Origin: Piliocolobus tephrosceles
Lineage: Eukaryota; Chordata; Mammalia; Primates; Cercopithecidae
Direction: 5' to 3'
NCBI RefSeq assembly: GCF_002776525.5
Contig: NC_045452.1
Span: 28,477,835 to 28,541,834 of the forward strand
Length of the DNA stretch: 64,000 nucleotides
Shown here: positions 23,465 to 34,668 of the stretch, piece after piece
Layout: each line of letters starts with the position of its first letter
Numbering within the stretch: position 1 is the stretch's first letter
Translations under genes and position numbers: made by a program
The notes under the pieces: model-generated
The model's database searches: none
The model's input: the letters and a program-made list of their open reading frames with translations, nothing else
What the model was told of the DNA's origin: nothing

Positions 23465-24065
23465 TGACCCGGGCTGAACATCTCCACATGGGCTTATGGC
23501 CGGGGCTGAGCATCTCTGCCTGGGCTTACTGACCGGCGCTGAGCATCTCTGCCTGGGCTTATTGACCGGGGCTGAGCATCTCTTCATGGGCTTATTGACC
23601 AGGGCTGACATCACATCTCTGCGTGGGCTCATGGCCGGCGCTGAGCATCTCTGCATGGACTTAATGACCAGCACTGAGCATATCTGCATGGGCTTGTTGA
23701 CCGGGGCTGGGCATTTCTTCATGGGCTTATCTTTTTTTGAGACGGAGTCTCGCTCTGTCGTCCAGGCTGGAGTGCAGTGGCCGGATCTCAGCTCACTGCA
23801 AGCTCCGCCTCCCGGGTTTATGCCATTCTCCTGCCTCAGCCTCCCGAGTAGCTGGGACTACAGGCGCCCGCCACCTTGCCCGGCTAGTTTTTTGTATTTT
23901 TTTAGTAGAGACGGGGTTTCACCGTGTTAGCCAGGATGGTCTCGATCTCCTGACCTCGTGATCCGCCCGTCTCAGCCTCCCAAAGTGCTGGGATTACAGG
24001 CTTGAGCCACCGCGCCTGGCTTCATGGGCTTATTGACCAGGGCTGACATCACATCTTTGCTTGGG
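23465..24065 (+). repeat. ~35-bp minisatellite, split by a young Alu
   Basis: Units of the type gctgagcatctctgcctggg + cttattgaccgg repeat from 23465 to 23730 and resume after the Alu at 24021. Some units carry a gacatcac insertion. The motif resembles the L1 block 'gagcatcttttcatgtgctt', so this second array also seems to have arisen from L1 sequence. Confidence 0.85.
23731..24020 (-). mobile_element. Young AluY (AluYRa-like), inserted in a minisatellite
   Basis: It has a short T-run, gagacggagtctcgctctgt, gccggatctcagctcac, cggctagttttttg and ggcttgagccaccg. The flank ttcatgggcttat is present on both sides as the target-site duplication. Confidence 0.93.
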
Positions 24066-24074
24066 CTTATTGGC

Positions 24075-24260
24075 TGATTGAACGGGCACTTGGGTTATTG
24101 CCACCTTTTGGCTTGGGTGAATGGTGCTCCTGTGGACATGGGTGTGCAAGCATCTGTGTGGGTTCCTGCTTTCAGCTGTTGGGATATATACCCAGAAGTG
24201 GGTTTGCTGGGTCATATGGTAGTTCTGTTTTGAATTTTTTGAGGCGCTGTCACACTGTTT
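24075..24260 (-). repeat. Second L1M fragment, inverted
   Basis: The blocks gcacttgggttattgccacc, atatatacccagaagtgggt and catatggtagttctg cover part of the same L1 region as 23235-23290, so this is a second copy or a duplication. Confidence 0.7.
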
Positions 24261-24415
24261 TCCCTGGCCCCCTATGTGGCTGTGGTTTACCTTCCCCAGC
24301 TGTGGGCACTGAAACCAGGTCAGAGCATTTGCCTGAGAATCCAGTGAGTCCAGAGCTCTGCTGCTGACCCCACCTCACTCCGACAGCCCGGTGACCCTGG
24401 TACCCCAGCCAGGGG

Positions 24416-24535
24416 ACTAATGTAAATGACGAGTTGATAGATGCAGCAAACCAACATGGCACATGTATACATGTGTAACAAACCTGCGCGTTGTACACAT
24501 GTACCCTAGAACTTAAAGTATAATAATAATAAAAA
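24416..24535 (+). mobile_element. Primate L1 (L1PA/PB-type) 3' tail
   Basis: The sequence carries taaatgacgagttgataga, aacatggcacatgtatacat and gtaccctagaacttaaagta followed by a taataataat A-rich tail. It is the typical 3' end of a primate L1, truncated to about 120 bases. Confidence 0.9.
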
Positions 24536-24540
24536 AGGAG

Positions 24541-25575
24541 GGATCATAATAATAGTCACCAATAGTTACGGGTTCTTAGTACCTGCCAGACTGGAGACAG
24601 GTGTAGGGGAGCCAGGAACCAGCCCTCCACAGGCTGGTGTGTAGGGATTGAGTCAGGTGTGGCCAGGAGGCACTGGGCAGGTTACTGTCCCTTATGAAGT
24701 GTGGCTATGGCCACCATTAACGTGGGGGTGCCAGGGAATTCGCCCGACGCTCTCTGCCCTTGCTCCTCCCTGGATGAATCCTGACATGCCTGCTTGGCTC
24801 CCATCTCTGCTGCCCGCACCAGTTCCAGCCGCCGCCCTCTCTCCTCTGCCTGGCCACAGTTTCCTAACTGGTATTTCCACTTCAGGCCTCTTCCAGCCAT
24901 TGGCCAGGGTGCCCCACGCTGTGCTTGGAATGGGACCACCTGCCTTACCACAGCCTCTCTGCTCCCACCAGCTCCTTTCTGGTTTTGGCAAAAGCGCCTT
25001 GCGTGTGCTGCTCCTTTGTCCCGGAGTGCCCTTCCTCTGCAGCCCGTGACCCGTCCTTCATGCCCTCAGCCTGCGGTGCCACAGCTGCTCCTCTGAGCAC
25101 CTTCCTGGGCTGGTGCCGGCTGCCCCGCCAGGGGCCATGGGGTGTCTTCTCCACAGTTAGGGCAGCACTTCCAGCTCCATGGGTTTGTTGGCCTTGCCTC
25201 CTCTGTATCATTGCACTCAGGGTCCTGTCGGGCACGCAGTAGGTGCTCATTAAACACTTGGTGACTGGCTTGGTCATTGTGGTTCCTGGACGTGCAGTAC
25301 TGCAGCTCTAAGGTGCACTGCCTGCTCCTTGTTCTTGTTCCCTAGTCCCTACTAGATGGCAAGCTGTCCCTTGGCGAGCCCATCCAGCCTGCAGCCTGCA
25401 GCGGAAACACATGCTTCTCTGGTTTTCTATGAGGGCCGCCCATGCTCTCAGGCCTGTCAGGAGACTATTCCGTGAGAACTGGACTATCAGAGCACCGCAG
25501 CTGGCAGGTGGTTACCTGGGCAATAGGTGTGAAGTGGACCTTGCCGGTTTTTGATCTTGCTTCTAAAATATTTTG
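24541..25575. other. Unique sequence with a MIR-like piece
   Basis: At 25205-25262, cattgcactcagggtcctgt and taggtgctcattaaacactt resemble the MIR 3' part. Otherwise nothing is recognised. Confidence 0.45.
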
Positions 25576-25861
25576 GGCCGGGCATGGTGGCTCACACCTG
25601 TAATTCTAGTACTTTGGGAGTCCGAGGTGGGTGGATCACCTGAGGTCAGGAGTTGGAGACCAGCTTAGCCAACATGGCGAAACCCCGTCTCTACTAAAAA
25701 TACAAAAATTATCTGTGTGTGGTGGCGGGTGCCTGTAATCCCAGCTATTTGGGAGGCAGAGGCAGAAGAATTGCTTGAACCTGGGAGGCAGAAGTTGCAG
25801 TGAGCCAAGATCGCATCACTGCACTGCAGCCTGGGTGACAAGACCAAAACTCTGTCTCGAA

Positions 25862-25862
<1 letters not shown>
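25576..25862 (+). mobile_element. Alu (AluS-like)
   Basis: It starts ggccgggcatggtggctcac and ends gtctcgaaa, where the A-tail has become a TG microsatellite. Confidence 0.93.

Positions 25863-25891
<29 letters not shown>
25863..25891 (+). repeat. (TG)n microsatellite at an Alu tail
   Basis: About 14 TG units, followed by tattattattattttttt. Confidence 0.95.
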
Positions 25892-25893
<2 letters not shown>

Positions 25894-25911
25894 TATTATT
25901 ATTTTTTTCTT

Positions 25912-26492
25912 GGCCAGCTGTGGTGGTTCATGCCTATAATCCCAGCACTTTGGGAGGCTGAGGTGGAAGGATAGCTTGAAATCAGGAGTTTGAGACCAGC
26001 CTGAGCAACATAGTGGAATTCCATCTTTACTAAAAATTTTAAAAATATTAGCTGGGCAGGACGGGGCGCAGTGGCTCATGCCTGTAATCTCAGCACTTTG
26101 GGAGGCTGAGGCGGGCGGATCACGAGGTCAGGAGATAGAGACCATCCTGGCTAACACGGTGAAACCATCTCTACTAAAAATACCAAAAATGAGCCGGGTG
26201 TGATGGCGGGCGCCTATAGTCCCAGCTACTCAGGAGGCTGAGGCAGGAGAATGGCGTGAACCCAGGAGGCCGAGCTTGCAATGAGCCGAGATCGTGCCAC
26301 TGTACTCCAGCCTGGGCCACAGCGCGAGACTCCATCTCAAAAAAAAAAAAAAAATTAGCTGGACAGTGGTACGTGCCTGTGGTACCAGCTACCCCAGAAG
26401 CTGAGTTGGGAGGCCACCGTGACCTAGGATTGTGCCATTGCACTCCATCCTGGGTGAAAGAATAAGACCTTATCTCTAAAAAAAAAAAAACC
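25912..26492 (+). mobile_element. Older Alu split by a younger Alu
   Basis: Left part 25912-26057 (ggccagctgtggtggttcat ... ttagctgggcag); right part 26355-26492 (ttagctggacagtggtacgt ... tctctaaaaaaaa). Confidence 0.88.
26058..26354 (+). mobile_element. Younger AluY-like insertion
   Basis: It starts ggacggggcgcagtggctca and includes gaccatcctggctaacacgg; it ends in a 15-17 base A-run. The host attagctgggcag recurs downstream as attagctggacag (target-site duplication). Confidence 0.9.
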
Positions 26493-28254
26493 AAAAAGCC
26501 CAAAACATTTTTATTTTTGTTTCTTGGCCCTTGGGTTTTGCAGCACAGGTATATTGCAGACTGCTGAGTGACGTTGGTTCCTGTCTGGGCCGGCTTGGTC
26601 TCAGGCGAACCTGTTGCCCTCCGAGCAGGAGCCTGGGCTCTCCTCCTGGCTGTGTGCTTCCGGCTGTGTGGGGTAGTCCTGTGTTGGGCTTGTACATATC
26701 CCAGGGCTTGGTCCATGTGGGAGAGTCTTGGTAGGCCTGGCCGAGCCCTTTGACCTCAGGTGGGCCACATTTAAACAATAGAAGTTGACAGAAGGGAAGG
26801 TAGCGTTTTGGAGGTACACGAAGGCTCTTTTCACTGGAGGAGCTATTGAAGGCCACGTGGGTTTACTTCCATACTAGATTTGCCCGGGGACCCAGGAACT
26901 TCTTTCAAATCCGCCCGACTCACCCGTTCATTTGCTGCTAGTTCTTTGGTGCCAGGCCATGTGCTGGGCCTCAGGGACACGGCACACGGATGGTCAGAGA
27001 GACCCATGCACACACTGGATCCCACATTGTGGAGTGGGAGTGCTTTGGGGACGTGGAACAGCAGAGCGGGGCCTGCAGAGCACCCCACGGGGAGGGCCAT
27101 GGTGCCCCAGGCAGGAGGCGGTGCTTGGCGCTGGCTCCACAGTCTTCTTCCCTGTGTTGTTGTCAGTCATTGGACAGTAAGAGGCACCGCTCTGAAACCT
27201 GAGGGGCGGCCCGGTTGCTGTCAGGTGTGGACGGGGCCTACACTGGTGGCTATTCTGAGTTGGTTCGCCTTCCAGCACCCATGAATGTGACGCCCCCCGT
27301 GCTGGCTCCTCTGCCTTGGGTGGGACCTGGGATGGTGTGGAGAAGTCCCCGGGCTACAGCCCAGGTTGGATAAGAGGGTGGATGGTGGCACGTGGGACCC
27401 TTCACCAAGATGCTTCTGCCCCCAGGAACTTGGAGACTGTCCAGGCTGCCCCGGCTTGGCCAGGGACCACGCCTTGTTCCTCACCCTTCCCTTAAGAGGA
27501 CTGGATGGTGGCAAGGCCCACGCACGAATGTGTGATGCGCGGGCCACTTCAAGGAGCACCTGCGTGCCTGGTGAGGGCTGCGGTTCCTTCTGGTCTGCCC
27601 TGTCCCTGACATAGGTTAGTGGGGACAGGGGCTTCTGTGAGCGTTCTCGTTCTGCCAGGCATCTGTGGACCCCGGACAGAGACGGTCAGCGACAGCTCAC
27701 GGACCACACGCCACCCATTGCCCAGTTTCTGCCTGTTTTGTAAATGAGGTCTGATTTGCACACAGCTGTGCCCGTTTGCACCACAGCAGAGTCGGGACGT
27801 TATAGAGGCCGCGTGGCCTGCTGGGCTGAAGGCGTTCGCCGCCCGACCTCTCCCAGATGGAGCTTGTTGAACCCCGCCTAGGAGCTGCTCCCTGGGCCTT
27901 CATGATGTTGCAGCCTTTGATGCAGAAACACGTCTGGGGAACAGCCTGCTTTCAGACAGCTTTCAGCTTGTGGGAAATTGGGCAAGGGCAGTGGCAGGAA
28001 GACATGGCGAATCCGGGGAATCTAGAAGGGGCTTCCTTTCGGCTGTCTCATTGGCTGGATATTCCCAAGCCCTGGTTGCTAAGAGGGATGGAGAGAGTTG
28101 GAAAAAGAATGTTTCCACTAGAAACGCATCCCTCAATGTGTTTCCTGTGGCTGAGTTTATCTGCTTCTACAACACAGTGGTTTTTTCTTGCCTACCTGTG
28201 CCTAAACTTAGGTTTCCTTGCCAGCTTTGTTTTCTTTAAATAAACATCTGTGCA
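26493..28254. other. Unique GC-rich sequence, nothing recognised
   Basis: No repeat, exon or RNA gene is seen. Open frames in several registers are of chance length. Confidence 0.45.
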
Positions 28255-28559
28255 GGCCGGGCGCGGTGGCTCACACCTGTAATCCCAGCACTTTGGGTGG
28301 CAGAGGCGGGGGGGATCAATTGAGGTCAGGAGTTCGAGACCAGCCCGACCAACATGGTGAAACCTTGACTCTACTAAAAATACAAAAAATTAGCCGGGTG
28401 TAGTGGCAGGCGCCTGTAGTCCCAGCTACTCAGGAGGCTGAGGCAGGAGAATCATTTGAACCCGGGAGGAGGCGGTTGCAGTGAGCCGGGATCACGCCAT
28501 TGCACTCCAGCCTGGGCAACAAGAGTGAAACTCCATCTCAAAAAAAAAATTAAATAAAA
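28255..28559 (+). mobile_element. Alu (AluS-like) with target-site duplication
   Basis: It starts ggccgggcgcggtggctcac. The flank aaataaacatctgtgca before it recurs as aaataaacatccgtgca after the tail. Confidence 0.95.
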
Positions 28560-28994
28560 AATAAACATCCGTGCAGTCACTCTGCCAGGGTCCCCATTCA
28601 GGCTTCTAGGCAGAGGGGCCTGTGAGCTGTCATACGATGTGATGGATGGATTAATAGAAGCATATGCTGGGGAGGGTGGGGTGACTGGTGCTGAGCTGCT
28701 TCTGGGGCTGTCCTGGGGTTCAAGCAAGCTCAGGCCGTGGAGTCCAGTGGAGTCAGTTCGTGTTCCTGTTGTGCTACTTCTCTCTCACCCTGCCTCCCTG
28801 AACCCCACTTTACCCATTTGTCAGTTGGTTTAGTAAATGCTTCTTCCTTTCAACATTGTGACTGGGGGTGGGGAAATGAACACTGCTGGGAGCTTGTCAC
28901 TCTCGTCCTTTCATCCTGCTTTGTACCCTCTGAGAAAGGCTTACTGGGCAGAGGCTGCCCTTCTGAGGTGTGGATGGAACTATTGGTGGCATTA
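28560..28994. other. Unique sequence, nothing recognised
   Basis: A MIR-like core may lie near 28795-28840 (ccccactttacccatttgtc). Confidence 0.35.
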
Positions 28995-29630
28995 TTCTTA
29001 TTTATTTATTTTTAGAGACAGGGTCTCAGCCGGGTGCGGTGGCTTATGCCTGTAATCCCAGCACTTTGGGATGCCAAGGTGGGCGGATCACAAGGTCAGG
29101 AGATTGAGACCATCCTGGTTAACATGGTGAAACTCCATCTTTACTAAAAATACAAAAAAAAAAAAAAAGTTAGCCGGGCGTGGTGGCGGGTGCCTGTAGT
29201 CCCAGCTACTCAGGAGGCTGAGGCAGGAGAATGGCATGAACCCGGGAGGCGGAGCTTGCAGTGAGCCAAGATCGCGCCACTGCACACTCCAGCCTAGGAG
29301 ACAGAGTGAGATTCCATCTCAAAAAAAAAAAAGAAAAAGACGAAGAAGAGGAGACAGGATCTCGATCTGTTGCCCAGGCTGGAGTACAGTGGTGCAGTCA
29401 TAGCTCATTGCAGCCTTGAACTCGTGGCTCAAGCGACCCTCCTGCCTCAGCCTTCTGAGAAGCTGAGACTACAGGTGTACACCACCACGGCTGGCTAATT
29501 TATCTTTTATTTTTTGTAGAGGCGGGGTCTTGCTTTGTTGTCCAGGTTGGTCTTGAACTCCTGGGCTCAGCGATTCTCCTGCATTGGACTCCCAGAGTAC
29601 TGGGATTTCAGGCGTGAGCCACTGAGGCTG
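28995..29630 (-). mobile_element. Old Alu (AluJ-like), inverted, split by a younger Alu
   Basis: Fragments 28995-29027 and 29350-29630. The latter has ctcattgcagccttgaactc and ends gccactgaggctggc, an AluJ-like pattern. Confidence 0.85.
29028..29347 (+). mobile_element. AluY-like insertion into the older Alu
   Basis: It starts agccgggtgcggtggcttat and contains gaccatcctggttaacatgg. The host gagacagggtctc recurs after the tail as gagacaggatctc. Confidence 0.9.
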
Positions 29631-31384
29631 GCTGATGGTACTGTTGTTATTCTTACTGTTATTGTGCTTTCCTCACCATGGATGCTGTGCTGCGGACCTA
29701 GATTTGGATGATGTCCTTGGCTTGTTGGAGGAAGGCCCTCTCTCCTTGGTGTCAGGAGTTGGTGGTATGGAGCAGGCTTGGGTGTGTGGGAGGTCTGGGG
29801 GAAGTGAGGGCACAGTGCTGAGTCCTGAGAACAGCCTGTAGCAGGTGCTGCCAGCCCTCATCTGCCTGGGGCTTCCTCTTAAGGCCCAAGCTGGTGTAAG
29901 CCTGGACTGTGGCCCGGGTCCCCTGAAGATGGGTCTCCTGAGCTCACACCTGTGCTCAAATGCCCCTGCTAACCTCCACCTAAAGACCTGGAAACTGAGG
30001 GTTAGGACTGGCTTGACCTGGGCAGCCTGGCGCAAGGAACCTTACTCTCAACTCTTTGGGGCTGATGCAGGGATGGGAGCACAGGGTGTGGGCCTGCTTT
30101 GTCTACAGCTGGGGCAAGGACAAGCCGTGGTGGCCAATGGGCGGCCAAAGGCTGCTGCGCCTTCCCTGACACGGTCTCCTGCTTCCCGGGGCCCTCAGGC
30201 TGAACCGCTGTTTGTGTTCTGGGTGCCGTGGTCCTCTCTTGTGGCTGCCCACAACCCCTGCTCACCCACAGGCCCTTCCTGCCCCGCCCGTGGACTCCGG
30301 GCTTGGGTCCCTGCTCGGGAGCTCGTAGTGACTAGCGGGGCCTTGGGATGGTCTCAGAACTTCTTGCCCTGGCTCCCACACCCACAAGACAGTGCTGCCT
30401 CCCCAGCGCCTGTGGTTACGCAGTGGTGATGTGTGGGGCGTGAGAGCAGCATTTGTGGAACACTTTTTTGGAGTAGGGCTGTGTTTTTGCTGTTGTTACC
30501 GCTGCTGGCTGGGCAGGTTGCTGAATCTTTCCGGCACTGTTTCAAGTCGTCCTCTAACAGCCCTGAGCAGGGGCCCCGTCCAAGGTCATACAGCTGTGGC
30601 CAGCTTGGGCCTGGCTTCTGGCTGCCGTGACCCACTGCATGACTGTGCTCGAGATGATCCAGTGGATAGTGGGACACGTGCCCACTCCTCCAGGCTCTCC
30701 AGCCCCGGTGGTACTTCAGGCGACTGGAGCAGATGTGGACCAACCCCAGCCGGTGCTGGAAGCACAGAGGGCCAGGAGGCAACCCCCAGCCCCGCACAGG
30801 CGAGTGTTCCCTGTGTCCCTGAGCCGCTGTCGCTGTGGTATGTGGTGGCTGTGGGTTCCCCAGGCAGGTTGATGTGACTGAAAGTAGAGAGTGACTTGGG
30901 CTGGGTGGCGGGTTATCCAATGGCTGGGAAGGCCGTCTTGGACAGAGGGCATCGCTTGGGCAGCATCCTGGAGGCCAGGGAGGGGCCTCCATGGTGTGGA
31001 GGGCTGGGTGCCAGGATGGGGCTAGAGGGCAGTCTGCTGGCCCTGAGTCAGAGATGGGCCCACCCCACCCCGAGGCTTCAGTGCTGCCATACACACCCCC
31101 TCCTGCCTCGGAGGCGGCCTGCCCGGCTTGCTGCTTCCTGCTTCCCAGGCTCTTTGACCCCTTGGGGCCTCTCAGGAACTCTCATTTTGCATTTAAACCT
31201 CACCTTCTATCTCACGCATCTGTCCCAAGCCTGCTGGGAGGGAGTTGGGTGAGGGGAGGCTGCGGCTATTCACAGAGCCCTGTGCCCTCATGGCCATCAG
31301 GGCCACGGCCGCAGCAGTGTGAGGGGAGGGATCTAGAGGCAGCTCACACGAGTTCCCAGGAGCTGATTGCTGGGTTTTCAGGAA
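29631..31384. other. Unique GC-rich sequence
   Basis: A MIR-like caaggtcatacagctgtgg lies near 30581. The 246-codon minus-strand frame (30354-31094) is judged chance. Confidence 0.45.
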
Positions 31385-32080
31385 TTCTGTGAGTTGGCCA
31401 TTAATAAAAATGAAAGTACATAAACTTGCAGTTAAATTAATTATGTTGAAAGCAAAGGCATTGAATACTCAAACCCCATCGCTTCTGAATTATTTGATTG
31501 CATTTTACTATTGCGTGTGCTGCCGAGGTTCCCTGGGCCTGCCGCGTGTGTGGCGGAAACTCTGTGCAATGATGGCTGCTGGTAGGGCGGGAGTGTGGGC
31601 ACCAAGGGCGGGGCACTGCCGCCACTCAGGGCCTCGCTTCTCCTTGTGTTGGTTGTCTAGACTTGCCAAAGTGCTGAGGAAAGTGTTAACGTGCAGATGA
31701 AGCTAAAAATCGTGTGATATCTGTAGCCGTTCATTACGAATGGCGTAAAAGCCTTGTGAAAATATGCTGCCATTAGAAAGCAGCTACCTCGTTCAGCAAG
31801 GACATTTCCCGTGTCGTAGACTAATAGGTGACGTTCCCCTGCATGTCTCCTTTCCACCTTTGTTGTGGTTTGTAAACGGAAACAGAAATACCAGCCAGCA
31901 TCCGTGTGGTGTTCATTGGTGGTGGCTGCCAGGGGCCAACGGTGGAGATAGGATTTGAGCACAAATTCATGAAAGCATTCTGTGAGAGTCAGTTGTCAGT
32001 CCAGAATTTACACTTTATGAGTAGCGCACATTTCATGATTATTTGCAGATACATGCCGCAGGTGGTCAACATGCGGCATG
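31385..32080. other. Two AT-rich unique islands
   Basis: 31385-31510 and 31680-32080 are AT-rich, not matched to any repeat I know, and separated by GC-rich sequence. They may be conserved non-coding sequence or an unrecognised old repeat. No coding signs. Confidence 0.35.
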
Positions 32081-32201
32081 TGCCTGTGCGTGTAGGTTCC
32101 CCCATGTGAAGGGTCCCCCGTGTGTAGGTTCCCCTGTGCGTGTAGGTTCCCCCGTGTGTAGGTTCCCCTGTGCATGTAGGTTCCCCCGTGTGTAGGTTCC
32201 C

Positions 32202-32211
32202 NNNNNNNNNN
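32202..32211. other. Assembly gap, 10 N, in the minisatellite
   Basis: A short N run between identical repeat units. Confidence 0.97.
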
Positions 32212-32482
32212 TGTGTAGGTTCCCCTGTGCATGTAGGTTCCCCCGTGTGTAGGTTCCCTTGTGTGTGTAGGTTCCCCTGTGCATGTAGGTTCCCCCACGT
32301 GTAGGTTCCCCGTGCCTGTAGGTTCCCTGGTGTGTAGGTTCCCCTGTGCATGTAGGTTCCCTTGTGCGTGTAGGTTCCCCCGTGTGTGGGTTCCCTTGTG
32401 CGTGTAGGTTCCCCTGTGCGTGTAGGTTCCCCCATGTGTAGGTTCCCCTGTGCGTGTAGGTTCCCCTGTGTGTGGGTTCCCC

Positions 32483-32492
32483 NNNNNNNNNN
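32483..32492. other. Assembly gap, 10 N, in the minisatellite
   Basis: The second short N run in the same array. Confidence 0.97.
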
Positions 32493-32602
32493 GTGTAGGT
32501 TCCCCTGTGCGTGTAGGTTCCCCTGTGTGTGGGTTCCCCTGTGCATGTAGGTTCCCTTGTGCATGTGGGTTCTCCTGTGTGTATAGGTTCCCCTGTGTTG
32601 GG

Positions 32603-33678
32603 TCCTCAAGCATTAACCAGCTACTTCCTCCCCAGGCCTAGGCAGGATCCCATCGCACAGAGGAGGAAGTGGAGGCCCATGTAGTCCTCTCCTGGCCCTC
32701 CCAGTCTTCCTGTGTCTCCTGGGCCACGCTGGCAAGGGGCCCCAGAGCAGGCCGTACGCTGTGCTGGCATTAGCACCCCAGGGTGTGCTTAGCCCTGGGC
32801 CCGCTCCCTGGCTCCCCGGGTGGCTTTCCTGTCACAGTGCAGAAGGCTCAGCTCCCCACACGGGGTTCCAGCCTGACCCTCGTATGACTCAAGCCTGAAG
32901 ATATTTTGCCAAAGGAAGGAATTCAAGTTTCTTCTTGGAGAAACATCCCAGATCACTGAAGGCTTAGAGTCAAAGTTTTTATGTGTTTGGGGACGCTGTG
33001 CTTTGGCAGGGCCCAAGGCAGAGTCCATGGGTGTCCCTTTCTCTTGAAACCTCTGGCAGAGGAAAGAAGCTGAGCTTTTAGGTGGTGACTGGGGGCCCAG
33101 GCTGGTGGGGACCCCCCAGCTGTGGCATCTGGGCCGCCTTTGTGCGTCAGTCCCTCACTCTCTGAACAAGTGTCTGTCACTGCCCACCACGTGCCAAGCT
33201 CTGCAGAGGGAGACTCGGCCACCTGCAGCTCGAGTCCACCTGAGCATCCCCGGCAGAACCAAGCTCCCGGAGGCTTAGCCAGACACAGCCTCTGACCTGG
33301 GGGAGCACCAGGCGGGTTCCAACCAAGCAGGGCTGGAGGCACAAGCGTTCAACGAGGAAGCCATCAGGACACTCCGAGGACCCCACGTCAAACCAAACAG
33401 GAGGGTGGAGTGACAGCGGGCGGTGCCTGGGGAGTGGGGTCAGAGTCAGACATGTCCGGCCCTGCAGTGGGGACAGAGGCGGAGGTCAGAGGGTTCCAAA
33501 GGGGGTCAGCAGAGCTGCAGCCAAGCCTCCAGGAGCCAGGGCTGATGAGGGTGTCGGTGGAGCAGCCGCATGGACCCGGGTACACGGAAGCCCCTGGAGA
33601 GGTTCGGCAGGGGTGCTGCAGGGGCTGATTTCCCCTTTGAAGGCCTCACCATGCTTGCCGTGTGGAGAAGGCTTCAGG
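32603..33678. other. Unique GC-rich sequence
   Basis: Nothing recognised apart from chance open frames. Confidence 0.4.
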
Positions 33679-33810
33679 AGGCACGCGGCTGCCTGGACCA
33701 GGCTGGGTGGTGGGGAGAGGGGAGGCACGCGGCTGCCTGGACCAGGCTGGGTGGTGGGGAGAGGGGAGGCACGCGGCTGCCTGGACCAGGCTGGAGGGAT
33801 GGGGAGAGGT
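33679..33810 (+). repeat. 44-bp tandem repeat, three units
   Basis: The units start with gcacgcggctgcctggacc at 33681, 33725 and 33769. The third diverges at its end (ctggagggatgggg). Confidence 0.92.
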
Positions 33811-34307
33811 GGACAGATAGATGTGCAGCCCCGTCTGGAGGTGGGCGGCCGGCACGCGCTGCAGGTTGGCAGTGAAGTGAGGAAGAGGCTATCAAGGGCT
33901 CTTGAGGGTTTCACCCAGGCAGCTGGTGGACACGGTGCCATCCAATCAGAGTGCCCCTCGAGACCCGAGCCTGTGCCAGGTGTGGCATAGTTGAGATACT
34001 GGTGAGCTATCCAGCTCGGAGCCTGCAGGGAGGCCAGGTCAGGGGGCAGAGGGTTGAGAGCAGCTGAACACCTCAGCATTCGAGGCTGCCTGACTGTGCC
34101 CAGCGGGCAGGACTGAGGCCTGAATCCAGGGAGGGGATGAGACTCATGGGCAAGCCTTGAGTTTGGGGCAGCACACGTCATCTGATGTCAGCAGACCTCT
34201 TGAGGCTGATGTTGGAGCCCCAGTGGCCAAGGCTGGGCAGGGGCCGGAAACACAGGATCTGCAGTCTCAGGACCCCGGAGGGGCCCAGGGAGCCGCGTGT
34301 GTGCTTG

Positions 34308-34375
34308 GGTCCTTGGGCCTGTCTTTGCATCAGGAATTAGGGTCCTTGGGCCTCTCTTTGCATCAGGAATTGCAA
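34308..34375 (+). repeat. 34-bp direct repeat, two units
   Basis: The block gggtccttgggcct(g/c)tctttgcatcaggaatt occurs twice in tandem. Confidence 0.88.
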
Positions 34376-34412
34376 GTGTGTGGCTGTAAGCATGGGGACA
34401 CTGGGGTGGATG

Positions 34413-34668
34413 TTTTTGTTTTGTTCTTAGAGACAAGGTCTGGCTGTCACCCAGGCTGGAGTGCAGTGGTACGATCGTGGTTCACCGCAGCCTCAAACTC
34501 CCAGGTTCCCAGGCGATCCTCCTGCCTCAGCCTTCTGAGCAACTGGGACTATAGACACGCACCACCACGCTGGCCGGTGTTCTTATTTCACTTGTTGTGC
34601 CACTGTATTGCCCACCTCAGCCTCTCAAAGTGCTGGGATTACAGGCTGGAGTCCCAGTGCCTGGCTGG
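34413..34668 (-). mobile_element. Old Alu (AluJ-like), inverted, internally deleted
   Basis: It starts tttttgttttgttcttagag and ends cagtgcctggc. The middle is replaced by diverged sequence (ttatttcacttgttgtgcc). Confidence 0.8.

Larger units (their letters stand above)
22675..23500 (-). repeat. L1M 3' fragment, inverted, carrying a minisatellite
   Basis: The order of blocks (ggtaaaatagacaaaacac, ttcacactgttctgcaac, cccagaagtgggatcgctgg, caccaacagtgtacaaggg, tcctaatgggtgtgaagg) follows the reverse complement of an L1M ORF2-to-3' UTR junction. The 35-bp array at 22981-23192 interrupts it. Confidence 0.75.
32083..32602 (+). repeat. ~520-bp minisatellite (16/18-20-bp units) with two gaps
   Basis: The units are tgtaggttcccctgtgcg and the shorter tgtaggttcccccgtg, alternating irregularly. 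The array is open in two minus-strand frames, giving Gly/Thr/Glu/His-rich repeat peptides; this follows from the unit composition. Confidence 0.93.

Noticed and set aside
30354..31094. 246-codon minus-strand frame (also 33486-34181 and 7863-8528)
   Set aside because: Compositional open frames in GC-rich introns; no recognisable protein family.
32083..32602. Regularly spaced short repeats, considered as a CRISPR-like array
   Set aside because: The units are contiguous variants with no unique spacers, in a primate genome; it is a minisatellite.
31989..32613. Gly/Thr/His/Glu-rich repeat frames of ~200 codons
   Set aside because: Translation of the tgtaggttcccc minisatellite, crossing two N gaps.
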